Assembly (NCBI RefSeq): GCF_004118975.1
Contig: NZ_CP035376.1
Coordinates: 2,108,001-2,172,000, forward strand
Source of the DNA: Luteimonas sp. YGD11-2
GTDB lineage: Bacteria; Pseudomonadota; Gammaproteobacteria; Xanthomonadales; Xanthomonadaceae
Length of the DNA: 64,000 nt
Direction: 5' to 3'
Below the pieces are notes generated by a model that worked only from the letters and a program-made list of their open reading frames with translations, was not told the DNA's origin and searched no databases. A program made the translations under genes and the position numbers. Position 1 is the first letter of the stretch, and each line of letters begins with the position of its first letter. Shown here piece after piece: positions 9,076 through 19,869 of the stretch.

Positions 9076-10047
9076 TCAGGGCCGACGCGCGAGCGCCGCC
9101 TCGTCGCGCGCCTTGGGCAGCAGGTCCTGCTTGGTGACCCTGAGGAATCCGACGGTCAGCAGCGGGCAGGCCAGCAGGATCGACGACAGCGTGCCGACCA
9201 CCGCACCACCCATCTGCGTCAACGCCAGCCCTTCCAGCGAGCCGCCGCCATACAGATACAGCGCGGCAACCGACAGGAAGAACACCGTCGAGGTGATGAT
9301 CGTGCGCGAGAGCGTCTGGTTGATCGATCGGTTGAAGATCTCCAGCGGGTCGGCGCGCATGCTGCGGAAATTCTCGCGCACGCGGTCGAACACGATGATC
9401 TTGTCGTTGATCGAGAATCCCATCACCGACAGCAGGCCGGCCAGCACGGTGAGGTCGAATTCGCGCCCGGTCAGCGAGAAGAACGCCGCCACCACCAGCA
9501 CGTCGAAGAGCGTGGTCGCGCTGGCCACCACCGCGAACTTCCACTCGAAGCGGAAGCCGATGTAAATGAGGAACCCGACGAGCACGAAGATCGCCGCCTC
9601 GACCGCACGTTCGGCGAGCTCGGCGGAAACCTGCGAACCGATCGACTCGCTGCTGAGCACGGCGGCCGGGTTGCCGGGCATGCTGGCGGTCTCGCGGACC
9701 TCCTGCACCAGGCCGGTGTTCTCGTCGACCGACAGCTGCTCACCCTCGGCCTGCAGGCGCACCAGCACGTCGGTGCCGGCACCGAAGGCCTGCACCTGCG
9801 CGTTGGCGTGCCCGCTGTCGGCCAGCCGCGAACGCACCGCCTCGATGTCGGCCGGCTGCTCGTAGCGCAGCGTGATGGCGGTACCGCCGGTGAAGTCCAG
9901 CGCGAAGTTGTAACCGTTGAGCGCGATGACCGCGATCGAGGACAGCAGCATCACGGCGCCGATCATGACCGCGACCAGGCGCACGCGCATGAAGTCGATG
10001 CGGGTGTCGTAGGGGATCAGCGAGAGCGGGAAGATTTTCATGGTCAT
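9076..10047 (-). CDS. secF: Protein translocase subunit SecF
   Basis: A 323-residue inner-membrane protein that works with SecD and YajC to drive protein export through SecYEG using the proton gradient. Visible features are an N-terminal TM helix (about 20-40), the SecD/SecF motif FALDFTGGTAITLRY at about 48-62, a periplasmic region to about 145, and five further TM helices carrying GFSINDKIIVFDRVREN and SRTIITSTVF. The first ATG (10047) has a GGGA ribosome site at good spacing; a second ATG two codons later is possible. It starts 9 bp after secD. Confidence 0.96.
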   Translation of the reverse strand: MTMKIFPLSLIPYDTRIDFMRVRLVAVMIGAVMLLSSIAVIALNGYNFALDFTGGTAITLRYEQPADIEAVRSRLADSGHANAQVQAFGAGTDVLVRLQAEGEQLSVDENTGLVQEVRETASMPGNPAAVLSSESIGSQVSAELAERAVEAAIFVLVGFLIYIGFRFEWKFAVVASATTLFDVLVVAAFFSLTGREFDLTVLAGLLSVMGFSINDKIIVFDRVRENFRSMRADPLEIFNRSINQTLSRTIITSTVFFLSVAALYLYGGGSLEGLALTQMGGAVVGTLSSILLACPLLTVGFLRVTKQDLLPKARDEAALARRP

Positions 10048-10056
10048 GGTGTCCCG

Positions 10057-11907
10057 TCAGATCGCCAGGGTCTTCAGCTTCTTGCGGCGCGCGTAGATCA
10101 GCGTGGTGATGCCGCGGGTCACGGTGAGCGCGGTGAACATCGACGCGATGATGCCGACCACCAGGGTGATCGCGAAGCCGCGCAGCGGGCCGGTGCCGAA
10201 GGCGTAGAGCGCCACGCCGGCGAGGATGCCGGTCACGTTGGCGTCGAAGATCGATGTGGAGGCCTTGTCGTAACCGACCGCGATCGCCGCCCTGGGCGGC
10301 ACCCCCAGCCGCAACTCCTCGCGTATGCGCTCGTTGATCAGCACGTTGGCGTCCACCGACAGACCGATCGAGAGTGCCAGGCCGGCGAAGCCGGGCAGCG
10401 TCATGGTGGCGCCGAAGATCGACATCACCGCCAGCACGATGACCAGGTTCAACAGCAGCGCGACCGAGGTGACCAGGCCGAACATGCGGTAGTACAGCAT
10501 GAAGAACAACAGGGTGAACAGGAACGCGTAGGCCACCGCGGTGACGCCGCGCTCGACGTTCTCCTTGCCCAGGCTCGGGCCGATGATGCGTTCCTCGACG
10601 AAGTCCATCGGCGCCGCCAGCGAGCCGGAGCGCAGCAGGCGCGCGAGGTCGTCGGCTTCCTGCTTCTCCAGCCCGGTGGTCTGGAACTGGCGGCCGAACA
10701 CCCCGTTGACGTTGGCCACCGAGATCACTTCCTCGCTGACCCGGAAGCTGCGCACTTCTTCGCCGTCGACCATGCGCACCTGCGGCACGCGCTCGACGTA
10801 GACCACCGCCATCGGCTTGCCGACGTTGGCGCTGGTGAAATCGAACATGCGCTTGCCGGCCGAGGCATTGAGGGTGACGCTCACCGCCGGCAGCCCGTTC
10901 TCGTCGTATGCGGACTGCGCGCTGACCATTTCCTCGCCGGTGGCGATGACGCGGCGGCTCAGCAGCACCGGGCCGCCGGTGCGGCGGTCGGTGTACAGGC
11001 GCGAGCCCGGCGGCACGATGCCGGTGCGCTGGGCCTCGACGGCATCGCCTTCGACCACCGCGTAATAGGCCAGCGTCGCGGTGGCGCCGATCATGCGCTT
11101 GGCCTCGGCGGTGTCCTGCACGCCGGGCAGCTGCACGACCACGCGGTCGGTGCCCTGGCGCTGGATCACCGGCTCGGACACGCCGATCTCGTCGATGCGG
11201 TTGCGCAGCGTGGTGATGTTCTGCTCGATGGCGTCGGCCGAGATCTGCTGCAGCTCGGACTCCGGCACGCGCACGGTGATGCGCGAACCGTCGACGTTGC
11301 GGACCAGCGTCGGCTGGTCGGCAGCCAGCAGGGTGTTGGCGCGCACGGCGTCGGCTTCGGACTCCAGCACCGCGACGATCGCGCCATCCGCGCGGCGGTC
11401 GACCGACTGGTAGCGGATGCGGTTGTCGCGCAGGATCGCGCGCGCTTCCTCGGCGTAGGCGTCCAGGCGCCGCTCCAGTGCGGCCTGCTGGTCGACCTGC
11501 ATCACGAAGTGCACGCCGCCCTGGAGGTCGAGACCCAGCTGCATCGGCTTGGCGTTGAAGCGCGTCAGCCAGTCGGGCACCGTCGATGCGAGGTTGAGGG
11601 CGACCACGTAGTCCTCGCCCAGCGCGCTGCGCAGCGCGTCGGATGCGCGGGTCTGCGCGTCGAGGTCATCCAGGCGCACCAGCATGTTGCCGGCCTGCGC
11701 GTCGAGCTCGACTTCCTTCGCGTCCACCCCGGCATCGGCGAGCACGGATTCCACCCGGCCGCGCAGGGCCTCGTCCACCACCACGCCACGGGTGGCGTTG
11801 ACCTGGACCGACGGGTCCTGCGGATAGATGTTGGGCAGCGCGTACAGCGTCGCCACGAACACCACGAGAAGGATGAGTGCGTATTTCCAGCGGGGAAATT
11901 CGAGCAT
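10057..11907 (-). CDS. secD: Protein translocase subunit SecD
   Basis: A 616-residue partner of SecF, normal length for proteobacteria. It begins with a TM helix (about 8-27), followed by the signature LGLDLQGGVHFVMQVD near residue 145, a long periplasmic P1 head, and a C-terminal bundle of five TM helices including LSIGLSVDANVLINERIREEL. It is the fourth gene of queA-tgt-yajC-secD-secF. A 143-bp gap containing a hairpin separates it from yajC, so expression within the operon may be stepped. Confidence 0.96.
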   Translation of the reverse strand: MLEFPRWKYALILLVVFVATLYALPNIYPQDPSVQVNATRGVVVDEALRGRVESVLADAGVDAKEVELDAQAGNMLVRLDDLDAQTRASDALRSALGEDYVVALNLASTVPDWLTRFNAKPMQLGLDLQGGVHFVMQVDQQAALERRLDAYAEEARAILRDNRIRYQSVDRRADGAIVAVLESEADAVRANTLLAADQPTLVRNVDGSRITVRVPESELQQISADAIEQNITTLRNRIDEIGVSEPVIQRQGTDRVVVQLPGVQDTAEAKRMIGATATLAYYAVVEGDAVEAQRTGIVPPGSRLYTDRRTGGPVLLSRRVIATGEEMVSAQSAYDENGLPAVSVTLNASAGKRMFDFTSANVGKPMAVVYVERVPQVRMVDGEEVRSFRVSEEVISVANVNGVFGRQFQTTGLEKQEADDLARLLRSGSLAAPMDFVEERIIGPSLGKENVERGVTAVAYAFLFTLLFFMLYYRMFGLVTSVALLLNLVIVLAVMSIFGATMTLPGFAGLALSIGLSVDANVLINERIREELRLGVPPRAAIAVGYDKASTSIFDANVTGILAGVALYAFGTGPLRGFAITLVVGIIASMFTALTVTRGITTLIYARRKKLKTLAI

Positions 11908-11940
11908 TGCGGGTGCCGTATGTGGTCGAGGCAGGGCGTG

Positions 11941-11990
11941 CTGCTGCCCTCACCCCTTGCCCTCTCCGCGGACGGGGAGAGGGGGAGTGG
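11941..11990. repeat. CCCTCACCCC-type hairpin between yajC and secD
   Basis: The stretch begins CCCTCACCCC and forms an 8-bp stem (11960-11967 with 11976-11983). A related sequence with the same CCCTCACCCC lead and CTCTCC stem occurs near 14925-14980. It looks like a small dispersed intergenic palindrome, and it may attenuate or protect the operon transcript. Confidence 0.5.
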
Positions 11991-12050
11991 GTGCCGTGCG
12001 GGTATGTCGTCCGGGACTGCGTCAGCCCCGGCAGGTCCTGCAGCGTCGGA

Positions 12051-12389
12051 TCAGGCGGACTTCAGCGTGCCCTTGGGCAGCACGGTACCGATCGAACCCT
12101 TCTGCACGCGGATCTCGACGCCGTTGGAGATCTCCACGGTGACGAAGCTCTCGCCGATCGAGCGCACGGTGCCGGCGATGCCGCCGCCGGTGATGACCTC
12201 GTCGCCCACCGACAGCTTCTCCAGCATGTTGCGGTGTTCCTTCGCGCGCTTCATCTGCGGGCGGATCATCAGGAAGTACATGATCGCGATCAGGATGATC
12301 GGGAACATCAGCGTCGACAGCATGCTCGGCGCGGCCGGCGCCGGGGCGGCGGCGTAGGCGGGAGCGATCACGAAATCCAGCAGGTTCAT
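12051..12389 (-). CDS. yajC: Preprotein translocase subunit YajC
   Basis: A 112-residue single-pass membrane protein of the SecDF-YajC complex. The ATG at 12389 gives MNLLDFVIAPAYAA followed by one TM helix at about 22-45 (MLSTLMFPIILIAIMYFLMI) and the family motif RPQMKRAKEHRNMLEKLSVGDEVITGGGIAG. The frame is open 18 codons upstream but that part is not conserved-looking. It sits between tgt and secD, the canonical order. Confidence 0.95.
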   Translation of the reverse strand: MNLLDFVIAPAYAAAPAPAAPSMLSTLMFPIILIAIMYFLMIRPQMKRAKEHRNMLEKLSVGDEVITGGGIAGTVRSIGESFVTVEISNGVEIRVQKGSIGTVLPKGTLKSA

Positions 12390-12476
12390 CGTCGGGTCCG
12401 TAGGTTCGGCAAAACAGCGGGCGATTATGCCACGCGGCCGCATCCGGCGTGCCGGCCAGCCCCTGGGGGGCTCCGG

Positions 12477-13676
<1,200 letters not shown>

Positions 13677-14750
13677 TCAGTCGCCGGTGATTAGCGGCGC
13701 GGTGTCCGCCTGCCCTGCGGACGGATACAGCAGCATCGCGTCGCCGTAGGAGAAGAAGCGGTAGCGCGTCCGCACCGCGTGTTCGTACGCGGCGAGGATG
13801 CGTTCGCGGCCACTGAAGGCCGAGACCAACATCAGCAGGGTGGATTCGGGGAGATGGAAGTTGGTGACCAGCGCATCGACGCTGCGGATGCGGTAGCCGG
13901 GATAGATGAAGATGCGCGTCTCGCCGGCAAAGGGCTGCAGCTCGCCTTCGGGCATCGCGCTCTCGAGCGCACGCACCACTGTCGTCCCCACCGCGATCAC
14001 CCGCCCGCCGGCCGCGCGCGTGGCCTGCACCTGTGCGACCAGATCGGCGCCGACGTCGAGCCATTCGCTGTGCATCAGGTGCGCGTGGATGTCGTCGACA
14101 CGCATCGGCTGGAAGGTGCCCGCGCCCACGTGCAGGGTGACGTGGCCGAAACCCACGCCGCGTGCGCGCAGGCGCTGCAGCAGCGCCTCGTCGAAATGCA
14201 GGCCGGCGGTGGGCGCGGCCACCGCGCCGGTGTTGCGCGCGAACACGGTCTGGTAGCGGGCGCTGTCGCCGGCGCCGGGCTGACGACGGATATAGGGTGG
14301 CAGCGGCAGCTGCCCCGCCCGCTCCAGCCATGCATCGAGCGCCCCATCCACGTCGAAGCGCAGCAGGTAGAACGCCCCTTCGCGGCCGAGCACCTCGGCC
14401 TCGCCGCCGCCCTCGAGAATGATGCGGGTGCCGGGGCGCGAGGGCTTGCTGGCACCCAGTTGTGCGCGCGCCTCGTTGCCGGGCAGCAGCCGCTCGATGA
14501 GGATCTCCACCCGCCCGCCGCTGGCCTTGTGTCCGAACACCCGCGCCGGAATCACCCGGGTGTCGTTGAACACCAGCAGGTCGCCCGGCTGCAACAGCTC
14601 GGGCAGATCGGCGATGCCGCGATCCTCGAACGCGCCCTCGCCCGGCGGCACCACCAGCAGCCGGCTGGCGGAGCGCTCGGCCAGCGGCGCCTGCGCGATC
14701 AGTTCCGGTGGCAGTTCGAAGTGGAAGTCGGACTTCTTCAAGGCGGGCAC
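13677..14750 (-). CDS. queA: S-adenosylmethionine:tRNA ribosyltransferase-isomerase
   Basis: A 357-residue enzyme that transfers the ribosyl group of S-adenosylmethionine to preQ1 in tRNA, giving epoxyqueuosine. The N-terminus [18 protein letters not shown], the motif [16 protein letters not shown], and [21 protein letters not shown] are characteristic. It is the first gene of the queA-tgt-yajC-secD-secF operon; the upstream 200 bp should hold the main promoter. No oddities are seen. Confidence 0.97.
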   Translation of the reverse strand: MPALKKSDFHFELPPELIAQAPLAERSASRLLVVPPGEGAFEDRGIADLPELLQPGDLLVFNDTRVIPARVFGHKASGGRVEILIERLLPGNEARAQLGASKPSRPGTRIILEGGGEAEVLGREGAFYLLRFDVDGALDAWLERAGQLPLPPYIRRQPGAGDSARYQTVFARNTGAVAAPTAGLHFDEALLQRLRARGVGFGHVTLHVGAGTFQPMRVDDIHAHLMHSEWLDVGADLVAQVQATRAAGGRVIAVGTTVVRALESAMPEGELQPFAGETRIFIYPGYRIRSVDALVTNFHLPESTLLMLVSAFSGRERILAAYEHAVRTRYRFFSYGDAMLLYPSAGQADTAPLITGD

Positions 14751-14924
14751 GGCGGGAAACAGGGCGTCATTGTAGGTGCGGGTGCGGGCGCACTCACGGG
14801 CTGGGGGCGCGCCGGTTCGTGCACGGCGCGCCGGGGTGACAGGCGGGTTGGTCCGGATGCGGGCAGCAGCTCACGTCGGCCGGCGCTGCAACTGACGTCG
14901 TGGCGTGCAGGCGCCCAGTGCCCT

Positions 14925-14980
14925 CACCCCACCACCCGCTAGCGCAGGTGGTTCCCCCCTCTCCCGCGAGCGGGAGAGCG
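14925..14980. terminator. Palindrome pair between the Lrp-type gene and queA
   Basis: A perfect 9-bp stem CTCTCCCGC/GCGGGAGAG (14959-14967 and 14970-14978) follows an imperfect one. It is placed to end transcription of the Lrp-type gene on the minus strand, though there is no strong T tract. It resembles the palindrome between yajC and secD. Confidence 0.5.
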
Positions 14981-15014
14981 GCGGTCGTGTCCCGCGCCTG
15001 CGGTGCGGGACTGC

Positions 15015-15446
15015 TCATCTTTCGAACTTGGCCGACAGCACGATCGACGAGGTGGTGCGCTCGACGCCGTCCAGTGCGCCGATGCGGTCGGTGAGCGCAT
15101 CCATGTCCTCCACGCCCGGCGCCATCGCCAGCGCGACCAGGTCGAACGGCCCGCTGACCGAATGCAGGGCGCGCAGTTCCGGCATCGCGTGCAATGCATC
15201 CACCACCGCCGGCATCTGCTTCGGCGCCACGGTGATCATGATGTGGGCGCGGATATGGCCGCGCTCGGCCGCGCTGCCCATCCGCACGGTGTAGCCGGCG
15301 ATCACGCCCTGGCGCTCCAGCCGCTCGATGCGGCTGTGCACCGTGGTCCGCGACATGCCGAGCCGTCGCGCGATCTCCGCCGTGGACGCACGGGCGTTCT
15401 CGCGCAGTACCGACAACAGGCCGCGGTCAGCCTCGGAAAGCTTCAT
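15015..15446 (-). CDS. Lrp/AsnC family transcriptional regulator
   Basis: A 143-residue regulator. Residues 1-60 form the AsnC-type helix-turn-helix (TAEIARRLGMSRTTVHSRIERLERQGVI), followed by the effector-binding RAM domain (about 65-140) with the typical SGPFDLVALAMAPG. These proteins usually bind an amino acid and control their own and a neighbouring gene. It is divergent from a class III aminotransferase with 117 bp between the starts, so that gene is the likely target. The effector is not evident from sequence. Confidence 0.93.
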   Translation of the reverse strand: MKLSEADRGLLSVLRENARASTAEIARRLGMSRTTVHSRIERLERQGVIAGYTVRMGSAAERGHIRAHIMITVAPKQMPAVVDALHAMPELRALHSVSGPFDLVALAMAPGVEDMDALTDRIGALDGVERTTSSIVLSAKFER

Positions 15447-15563
15447 ATGTCACCGGGTTACGTCGATATGACGATGATCGCCTGATTTTCGTACAAATCC
15501 GGTCTGTCGATCGACGATCGAGTCGCCAATAATGAAGGTGACGTTCACGACAGGAGGCCGCCC
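15447..15563. promoter_or_regulatory. Shared operator/promoter region, Lrp regulator and aminotransferase
   Basis: The region contains an AT-rich patch, GATTTTCGTACAAATC (15484-15499), with outer inverted repeats GATTT/AAATC, of the size expected for an Lrp-family site. A second imperfect palindrome, TCGATCGACGATCGA, follows at about 15508-15522. The aminotransferase has a strong ribosome site AGGAGG just ahead of its ATG. Confidence 0.5.
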
Positions 15564-17060
15564 ATGGCCAGCATCACCCAGATCCTCGCCCCGCTGCGCG
15601 CGCATGGCGGCCATTGCCGCACCCCGGGCCTGGACGACGCCGTGCTCGCCCGCTTCGCGGAAGACGCAGGCCTGCAGCAGGCCGCGGTGAACGCGGTCGA
15701 GGCCTACCTGCGCATCCGCGAGGAGTTCTCCGACCTGCTCGACCTCGACGAGGACGCGCAGATCCAGGCCGTGCAGGCCGGCTTCGTGAATTTCTATCCC
15801 GTGGATGGCGTGAACCCGTACGTGGCGCTCGCCGCGCACGGCCCGTGGATCATCACCCTCAAGGGTGCGGTGATCCACGATTCCGGTGGCTACGGGATGC
15901 TCGGCCTCGGCCATACGCCGGAAGCGGTGCTGGACGCGATGGCCCGCCCGCAGACGATGGCCAACATCATGACGCCGAGCCTGGCGCAGCTGCGCTTCGA
16001 ACGCGCGGTGCGCGCCGAGATCGGGCATACCCGTGGCGGCTGCCCGTTCGCGGCGTTCCTGTGCCTCAACTCCGGCTCCGAGTCGGTCGGCCTGGCGGCA
16101 CGCATCGCCGACATCAACACCAAGCTGCAGACCGATCCCGGCGCGCGCCACGCCGGCGCCACCGTCAAGCGCATCGTGGTCAAGGGCAGCTTCCACGGCC
16201 GCACCGAACGCCCGGCGCTGTATTCCGACTCCACCCGCAAGACCTACCTGCAGCACCTGGCGAGCTTCCGTGGCGAGGACTCGCTGATCGCCGTCGAGCC
16301 GTACGATGCCGCCGCGCTGGAACAGGTGTTCGCCGACGCCGCCGCCAACGGCTGGTTCATCGAGGCGGTGTTCCTGGAGCCGGTGATGGGCGAAGGCGAC
16401 CCGGGCCGTGCCCTGCCCCGCGATTTCTACGACACCGCGCGCCGCCTGACCCGCGAGCACGGCGGGCTGCTGCTGGTGGATTCCATCCAGGCCGGCCTGC
16501 GCGCGCACGGCGTGCTGTCGATCGTCGACTATCCCGGCTTCGGTGATGCCGACATCCCGGACATGGAGACCTATTCCAAGGCCCTCAACGCCGGCCAGTA
16601 CCCGCTCTCGGTGCTGGCGGTGAACACGGCCTCGGCGGAGCTCTATCGCAGCGGCGTCTACGGCAACACCATGACCGCGAACCCGCGCGCGCTCGACGTC
16701 GCCAGCGCCATGCTCGGCGCGATCACCCCCGAGCTGCGCGCCAATATCCGCAATGCGGGCGAGCAGGCGGTGGCGAAGCTGGAGGCACTGAAGGAGGAGC
16801 TCGGCGGCCTGATCACCAGGGTCCAGGGCACCGGCCTGCTCTTCTCCTGCGAACTGGCGCCCGAGTTCAAGTGCTACGGCGCGGGTTCCACCGAGGAGTG
16901 GCTGCGCGAGCGCGGTATCGGCGTGATCCACGGCGGCGCCAACTCGCTGCGCTTCACCCCGCATTTCGCCATCGGCGACGACGAGCTCGATCTGCTGGTG
17001 TCGATGGTGGGCCGTGCTTTGCGCGAAGGCCCGCGCCGCAGCGGCGCCAGGGCAGCCTGA
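15564..17060 (+). CDS. Class III PLP-dependent aminotransferase
   Basis: A 498-residue fold-type I aminotransferase. The PLP-binding lysine is K339 in ETYSKALNAG and the cofactor-ring aspartate is D306 in LLLVDSIQAG; most family members have DEVQ there, so DSIQ is unusual. Glycine-serine phosphate contacts are visible in NSGSESVGLA near residue 169, and SFHGRTERPAL is the usual class III loop. The substrate cannot be named: omega-amino acid, ornithine or lysine 6-aminotransferases are all possible. Control by the divergent Lrp-type regulator suggests amino-acid catabolism. The ATG at 15564 follows a strong AGGAGG. Confidence 0.88.
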   Translation: MASITQILAPLRAHGGHCRTPGLDDAVLARFAEDAGLQQAAVNAVEAYLRIREEFSDLLDLDEDAQIQAVQAGFVNFYPVDGVNPYVALAAHGPWIITLKGAVIHDSGGYGMLGLGHTPEAVLDAMARPQTMANIMTPSLAQLRFERAVRAEIGHTRGGCPFAAFLCLNSGSESVGLAARIADINTKLQTDPGARHAGATVKRIVVKGSFHGRTERPALYSDSTRKTYLQHLASFRGEDSLIAVEPYDAAALEQVFADAAANGWFIEAVFLEPVMGEGDPGRALPRDFYDTARRLTREHGGLLLVDSIQAGLRAHGVLSIVDYPGFGDADIPDMETYSKALNAGQYPLSVLAVNTASAELYRSGVYGNTMTANPRALDVASAMLGAITPELRANIRNAGEQAVAKLEALKEELGGLITRVQGTGLLFSCELAPEFKCYGAGSTEEWLRERGIGVIHGGANSLRFTPHFAIGDDELDLLVSMVGRALREGPRRSGARAA

Positions 17061-17069
17061 CGCCCGTAC

Positions 17070-17098
17070 GCCCGTCTCCCGCTACGCGGGAGACGGGC
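17070..17098. terminator. Bidirectional hairpin between convergent genes
   Basis: A perfect 13-bp stem GCCCGTCTCCCGC/GCGGGAGACGGGC (17070-17082 and 17086-17098) with loop TAC lies between the aminotransferase stop (17060) and the rlmKL stop (17101). No T tract follows on either strand. Confidence 0.7.
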
Positions 17099-17100
17099 TG

Positions 17101-19269
17101 CTATCGCCGCCGCTGCAACCGCCACGCGCGATGGATGCGCGGGTTGCGTGCGAAGTCCGGCGGGATCGTCCCCGCACTGATCTCCTCGCAGTCGGCGAAT
17201 GCGGCTATCGCGTCGACATCCAGCCGGAAGCGGCGGAAGTTGTTGCTGAAATAGAGGACACCGTCCAGCGACAGCCGTGCGACCGCCGCCTTCAGCAGGC
17301 GCACGTGCTCGCGCTGGATATCGAAATCATCGGCACGCGCGGAATTGGAGAACGTCGGCGGGTCGCAGAACACCAGGTCGTACTCGCCGCGCTCGGCTTC
17401 AAGCCACGCCAGCGCATCGGCCTGCACCAGGCGATGCAACCGGCCGCCGATCCCGTTGGTCTCCAGGTTGTCCGCCAGCCACTGCAGGTAGGTGCCGGAC
17501 AGGTCGACGCTGGTGGTCTGCGCCGCGCCACCCACCGCCGCCTGCACGGTCGCCGCGCCGGTGTAGCAGAACAGGTTGAGGAAGCGCATGCCGTCGGCCT
17601 CGGCCGCGATGCGCGCGCGCAGCGGGCGGTGATCGAGGAACAGCCCGGTATCGAGGTAGTCGAACAGGTTCACCCGCAGCAGCGCATCGCCCTCACGCAC
17701 GGTCAGGAATTCACCGCGCGCATCGAAGCGGCCGTACTTGCTGCCGCCCTTGCCTTTCGCGCGTGTCTTCACCGCCACCCGTTCACGCGGCACCCCGAAC
17801 ACCTCGCGCGCGGCCGCGAGCAGGTCCGCGAGCCGGCGCCGGGTGATGTCCTCGGGAATTTCCGACGGTGCCGCGTACTCCTGCACGTGCAGCCACGGCG
17901 CTTCGGGTGCATCCACCGCCACGTAGACATCGATCGCCGCGGCGTACTCCGGCAGGTCGGCGTCATAGGCGCGGTAGCAGCTGATGCCCTCCTGCGCGCG
18001 CCAGCGCTTCGTCGCACGCAGGGTCTTGCGCAGGCGGTTGGCGACCATCTGCGCCCCGTCCGACAGCGGCCGTGCGATCTCCTCGCGCGGTGCATGCGCC
18101 AGCGGCTCGACCACGATCAGGCTGCACTCGAGTGCGCCGTTGAACATCCGGTAGCGCTTGCGCGCGCGCAGGCCGGTGACGTGCGCAAGGTCGTCGTCGC
18201 CGCACAGCAGGCTCGCCCGCCACTCCGGCGCGATGCGCTGCAGGGTCTGCCCCAGCGCGCGGTACAGCGCCGGGTCGGCGGCGAGGCGCGCATCGTAGGG
18301 CGGATTGGCGACCACCAGCCCCGGCGGTGCATCACCTTCGCGCGGGCCCGGCGGCAGGTCGGCCGGCTGCAGCGATCGCAGGTCGGCCACGCGCAGGTCG
18401 AGCGCATGGGCGACGCCGGCACGCTCCGCGTTCTCCTTCGCGGCGGCAATCGCCTCCGGATCGACATCGGTGCCGAGGAAGCGCGGCGCCAGCGCGGCCA
18501 GCCCGGCTTCGGCACGCCGGGTGGCATCGTCATGCAGCTCGCGCCAGGTGTCCCGGTCGAAACCGGTCCAGCGCGACGGCGCGAGCCCCGGGGTCTGGCC
18601 GCGATGCAGCCCGGGGGCGACATCGGCGGCGACCAGCGCGCCCTCGATCAGCAGCGTGCCGCTGCCACACATCGGGTCCAGCAGGGCCGCACCCTGCGCA
18701 TGCAGGCGATCCCAGCCACCACGCGCGAGCACCGCCGCCGCCAGCGTTTCCTTGAGCGGCGCCTCGTGGTGCGCCTGGCGCCAGCCGCGGCGATGCAGCG
18801 GCCCGCCGCCAAGATCCACCGACAGGATCGCGCGCCCCTTGCGCACGACCAGGTTGAGCCGCAGGTCGGGATCGTCGAGGTCGACATCCGGACGGGTGCC
18901 GTCGTGTTCGCGCATCGCGTCGACCACGGCGTCCTTGATCCGCTGCGCGGCGAAACGGGCATGGGTGATCGCCTCGCCGGAGACATGTGCATCGACCGCG
19001 ACAGTCATCCCCGCCTCCAGGTGTTCGTGCCACGGCAGTGCACGCGCGCCGGCGTACAGCGCGGCCTCGTCGGGGCAGTCGTAGTCGGTCAGCGGCCACA
19101 GCACCCGGCTGGCCAGCCGCGACCACAGCACGGCGCGCTGCGCGTCCACCAGTTCCCCCTCGACGTTGACGCCGGCCATGGCCGCGGTCGCGCGTGCGCA
19201 ACCCAGGGCGACAAGCTCGTCGGCAAGCAGGTATTCCAGGCCCTTGGCGCAACTGGCGAAGAACTTCAT
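17101..19269 (-). CDS. rlmL: Bifunctional 23S rRNA methyltransferase RlmKL
   Basis: A 722-residue fusion of two methyltransferases. The N-terminal half has a THUMP domain (about 45-155) and the RlmL domain with AdoMet motif [15 protein letters not shown] and catalytic NPPYDARL; it makes m2G2445. The C-terminal half is RlmK, with [10 protein letters not shown] and DPPTFSNS, making m7G2069. The ATG at 19269 ([12 protein letters not shown]) matches the family start; five further codons are open upstream. Length is normal. Confidence 0.96.
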   Translation of the reverse strand: MKFFASCAKGLEYLLADELVALGCARATAAMAGVNVEGELVDAQRAVLWSRLASRVLWPLTDYDCPDEAALYAGARALPWHEHLEAGMTVAVDAHVSGEAITHARFAAQRIKDAVVDAMREHDGTRPDVDLDDPDLRLNLVVRKGRAILSVDLGGGPLHRRGWRQAHHEAPLKETLAAAVLARGGWDRLHAQGAALLDPMCGSGTLLIEGALVAADVAPGLHRGQTPGLAPSRWTGFDRDTWRELHDDATRRAEAGLAALAPRFLGTDVDPEAIAAAKENAERAGVAHALDLRVADLRSLQPADLPPGPREGDAPPGLVVANPPYDARLAADPALYRALGQTLQRIAPEWRASLLCGDDDLAHVTGLRARKRYRMFNGALECSLIVVEPLAHAPREEIARPLSDGAQMVANRLRKTLRATKRWRAQEGISCYRAYDADLPEYAAAIDVYVAVDAPEAPWLHVQEYAAPSEIPEDITRRRLADLLAAAREVFGVPRERVAVKTRAKGKGGSKYGRFDARGEFLTVREGDALLRVNLFDYLDTGLFLDHRPLRARIAAEADGMRFLNLFCYTGAATVQAAVGGAAQTTSVDLSGTYLQWLADNLETNGIGGRLHRLVQADALAWLEAERGEYDLVFCDPPTFSNSARADDFDIQREHVRLLKAAVARLSLDGVLYFSNNFRRFRLDVDAIAAFADCEEISAGTIPPDFARNPRIHRAWRLQRRR

Positions 19270-19338
19270 CGGCGATCCGGACACGAAGGGCCGGCCATTG
19301 TCGCGCGGATGCGCGGCCGGCGCCCGTGGACGATGACC

Positions 19339-19869
19339 TCAGAGCCCGGCCAGCAGTTCCGCGAAGGCTTTCGCCGACGCATCCACGTGCGCCGCCAGGC
19401 GGTGGCTGTCGTCGACCAGCAGCAGGCGCGCGCGCCGCGGCTGCGCCCAGGCCACCACATCGGCGGCGGTGATGAGCTCGTCGTCCCAGCCGTGGATGAC
19501 GGCGGTCGGCACCGCGGCGGCTTCCAGCGCCGGCGCCTCGCCCATCCGCACCGGCGGCGCCATCAGGAACAGGCCGGCCACCGGCACCTCCAGCGAGACC
19601 CGGCCGGAAATCCATGCACCGAGGCTGGATCCGGCCAGCACCAGCGGTCCGCCCGCGGCCGCGGCATGCGCGCGTGCCCGCAGCCGGTCGAGCCTTGCGG
19701 CGACATCGCCGAGCCGGCTCACTTCGTGACGCGCATCGAGGTCGGTGTAGTCCGGACGCTCGTGGCTCCAGCCAAGGCGCTCGGCGACGTCCGCGAGCGC
19801 GGTGACCTTGGTCGCCTCGGGGCCGCTTTCGAAGCCGTGCGAGAGGATGCAGTGGCCGCGCACGCTCAT
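19339..19869 (-). CDS. Small alpha/beta hydrolase
   Basis: A 176-residue alpha/beta-hydrolase-fold protein of the YqiA/YcfP or RsbQ-like short type. The oxyanion region is LSHGFESGPEATK near residue 10, the nucleophile elbow is AGSSLGAWIS, and the later catalytic acid and histidine are probably in HGWDDELI and DDSHRL. No signal peptide is seen. It overlaps the upstream MOSC gene by four bases (ATGA), suggesting coupled translation. The substrate is unknown. Confidence 0.85.
   Translation of the reverse strand: MSVRGHCILSHGFESGPEATKVTALADVAERLGWSHERPDYTDLDARHEVSRLGDVAARLDRLRARAHAAAAGGPLVLAGSSLGAWISGRVSLEVPVAGLFLMAPPVRMGEAPALEAAAVPTAVIHGWDDELITAADVVAWAQPRRARLLLVDDSHRLAAHVDASAKAFAELLAGL

Noticed and set aside
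8315..9544. Minus-strand frame containing peptide-like repeats over the first repeat region
   Set aside because: The peptide similarity between this and the second locus is explained by the DNA hairpin repeats themselves. No ribosome site or family similarity is seen, so I do not call a gene.
9808..12357. Long plus-strand frame over secD/secF
   Set aside because: Antisense shadow of secD and secF; high GC makes such frames common.
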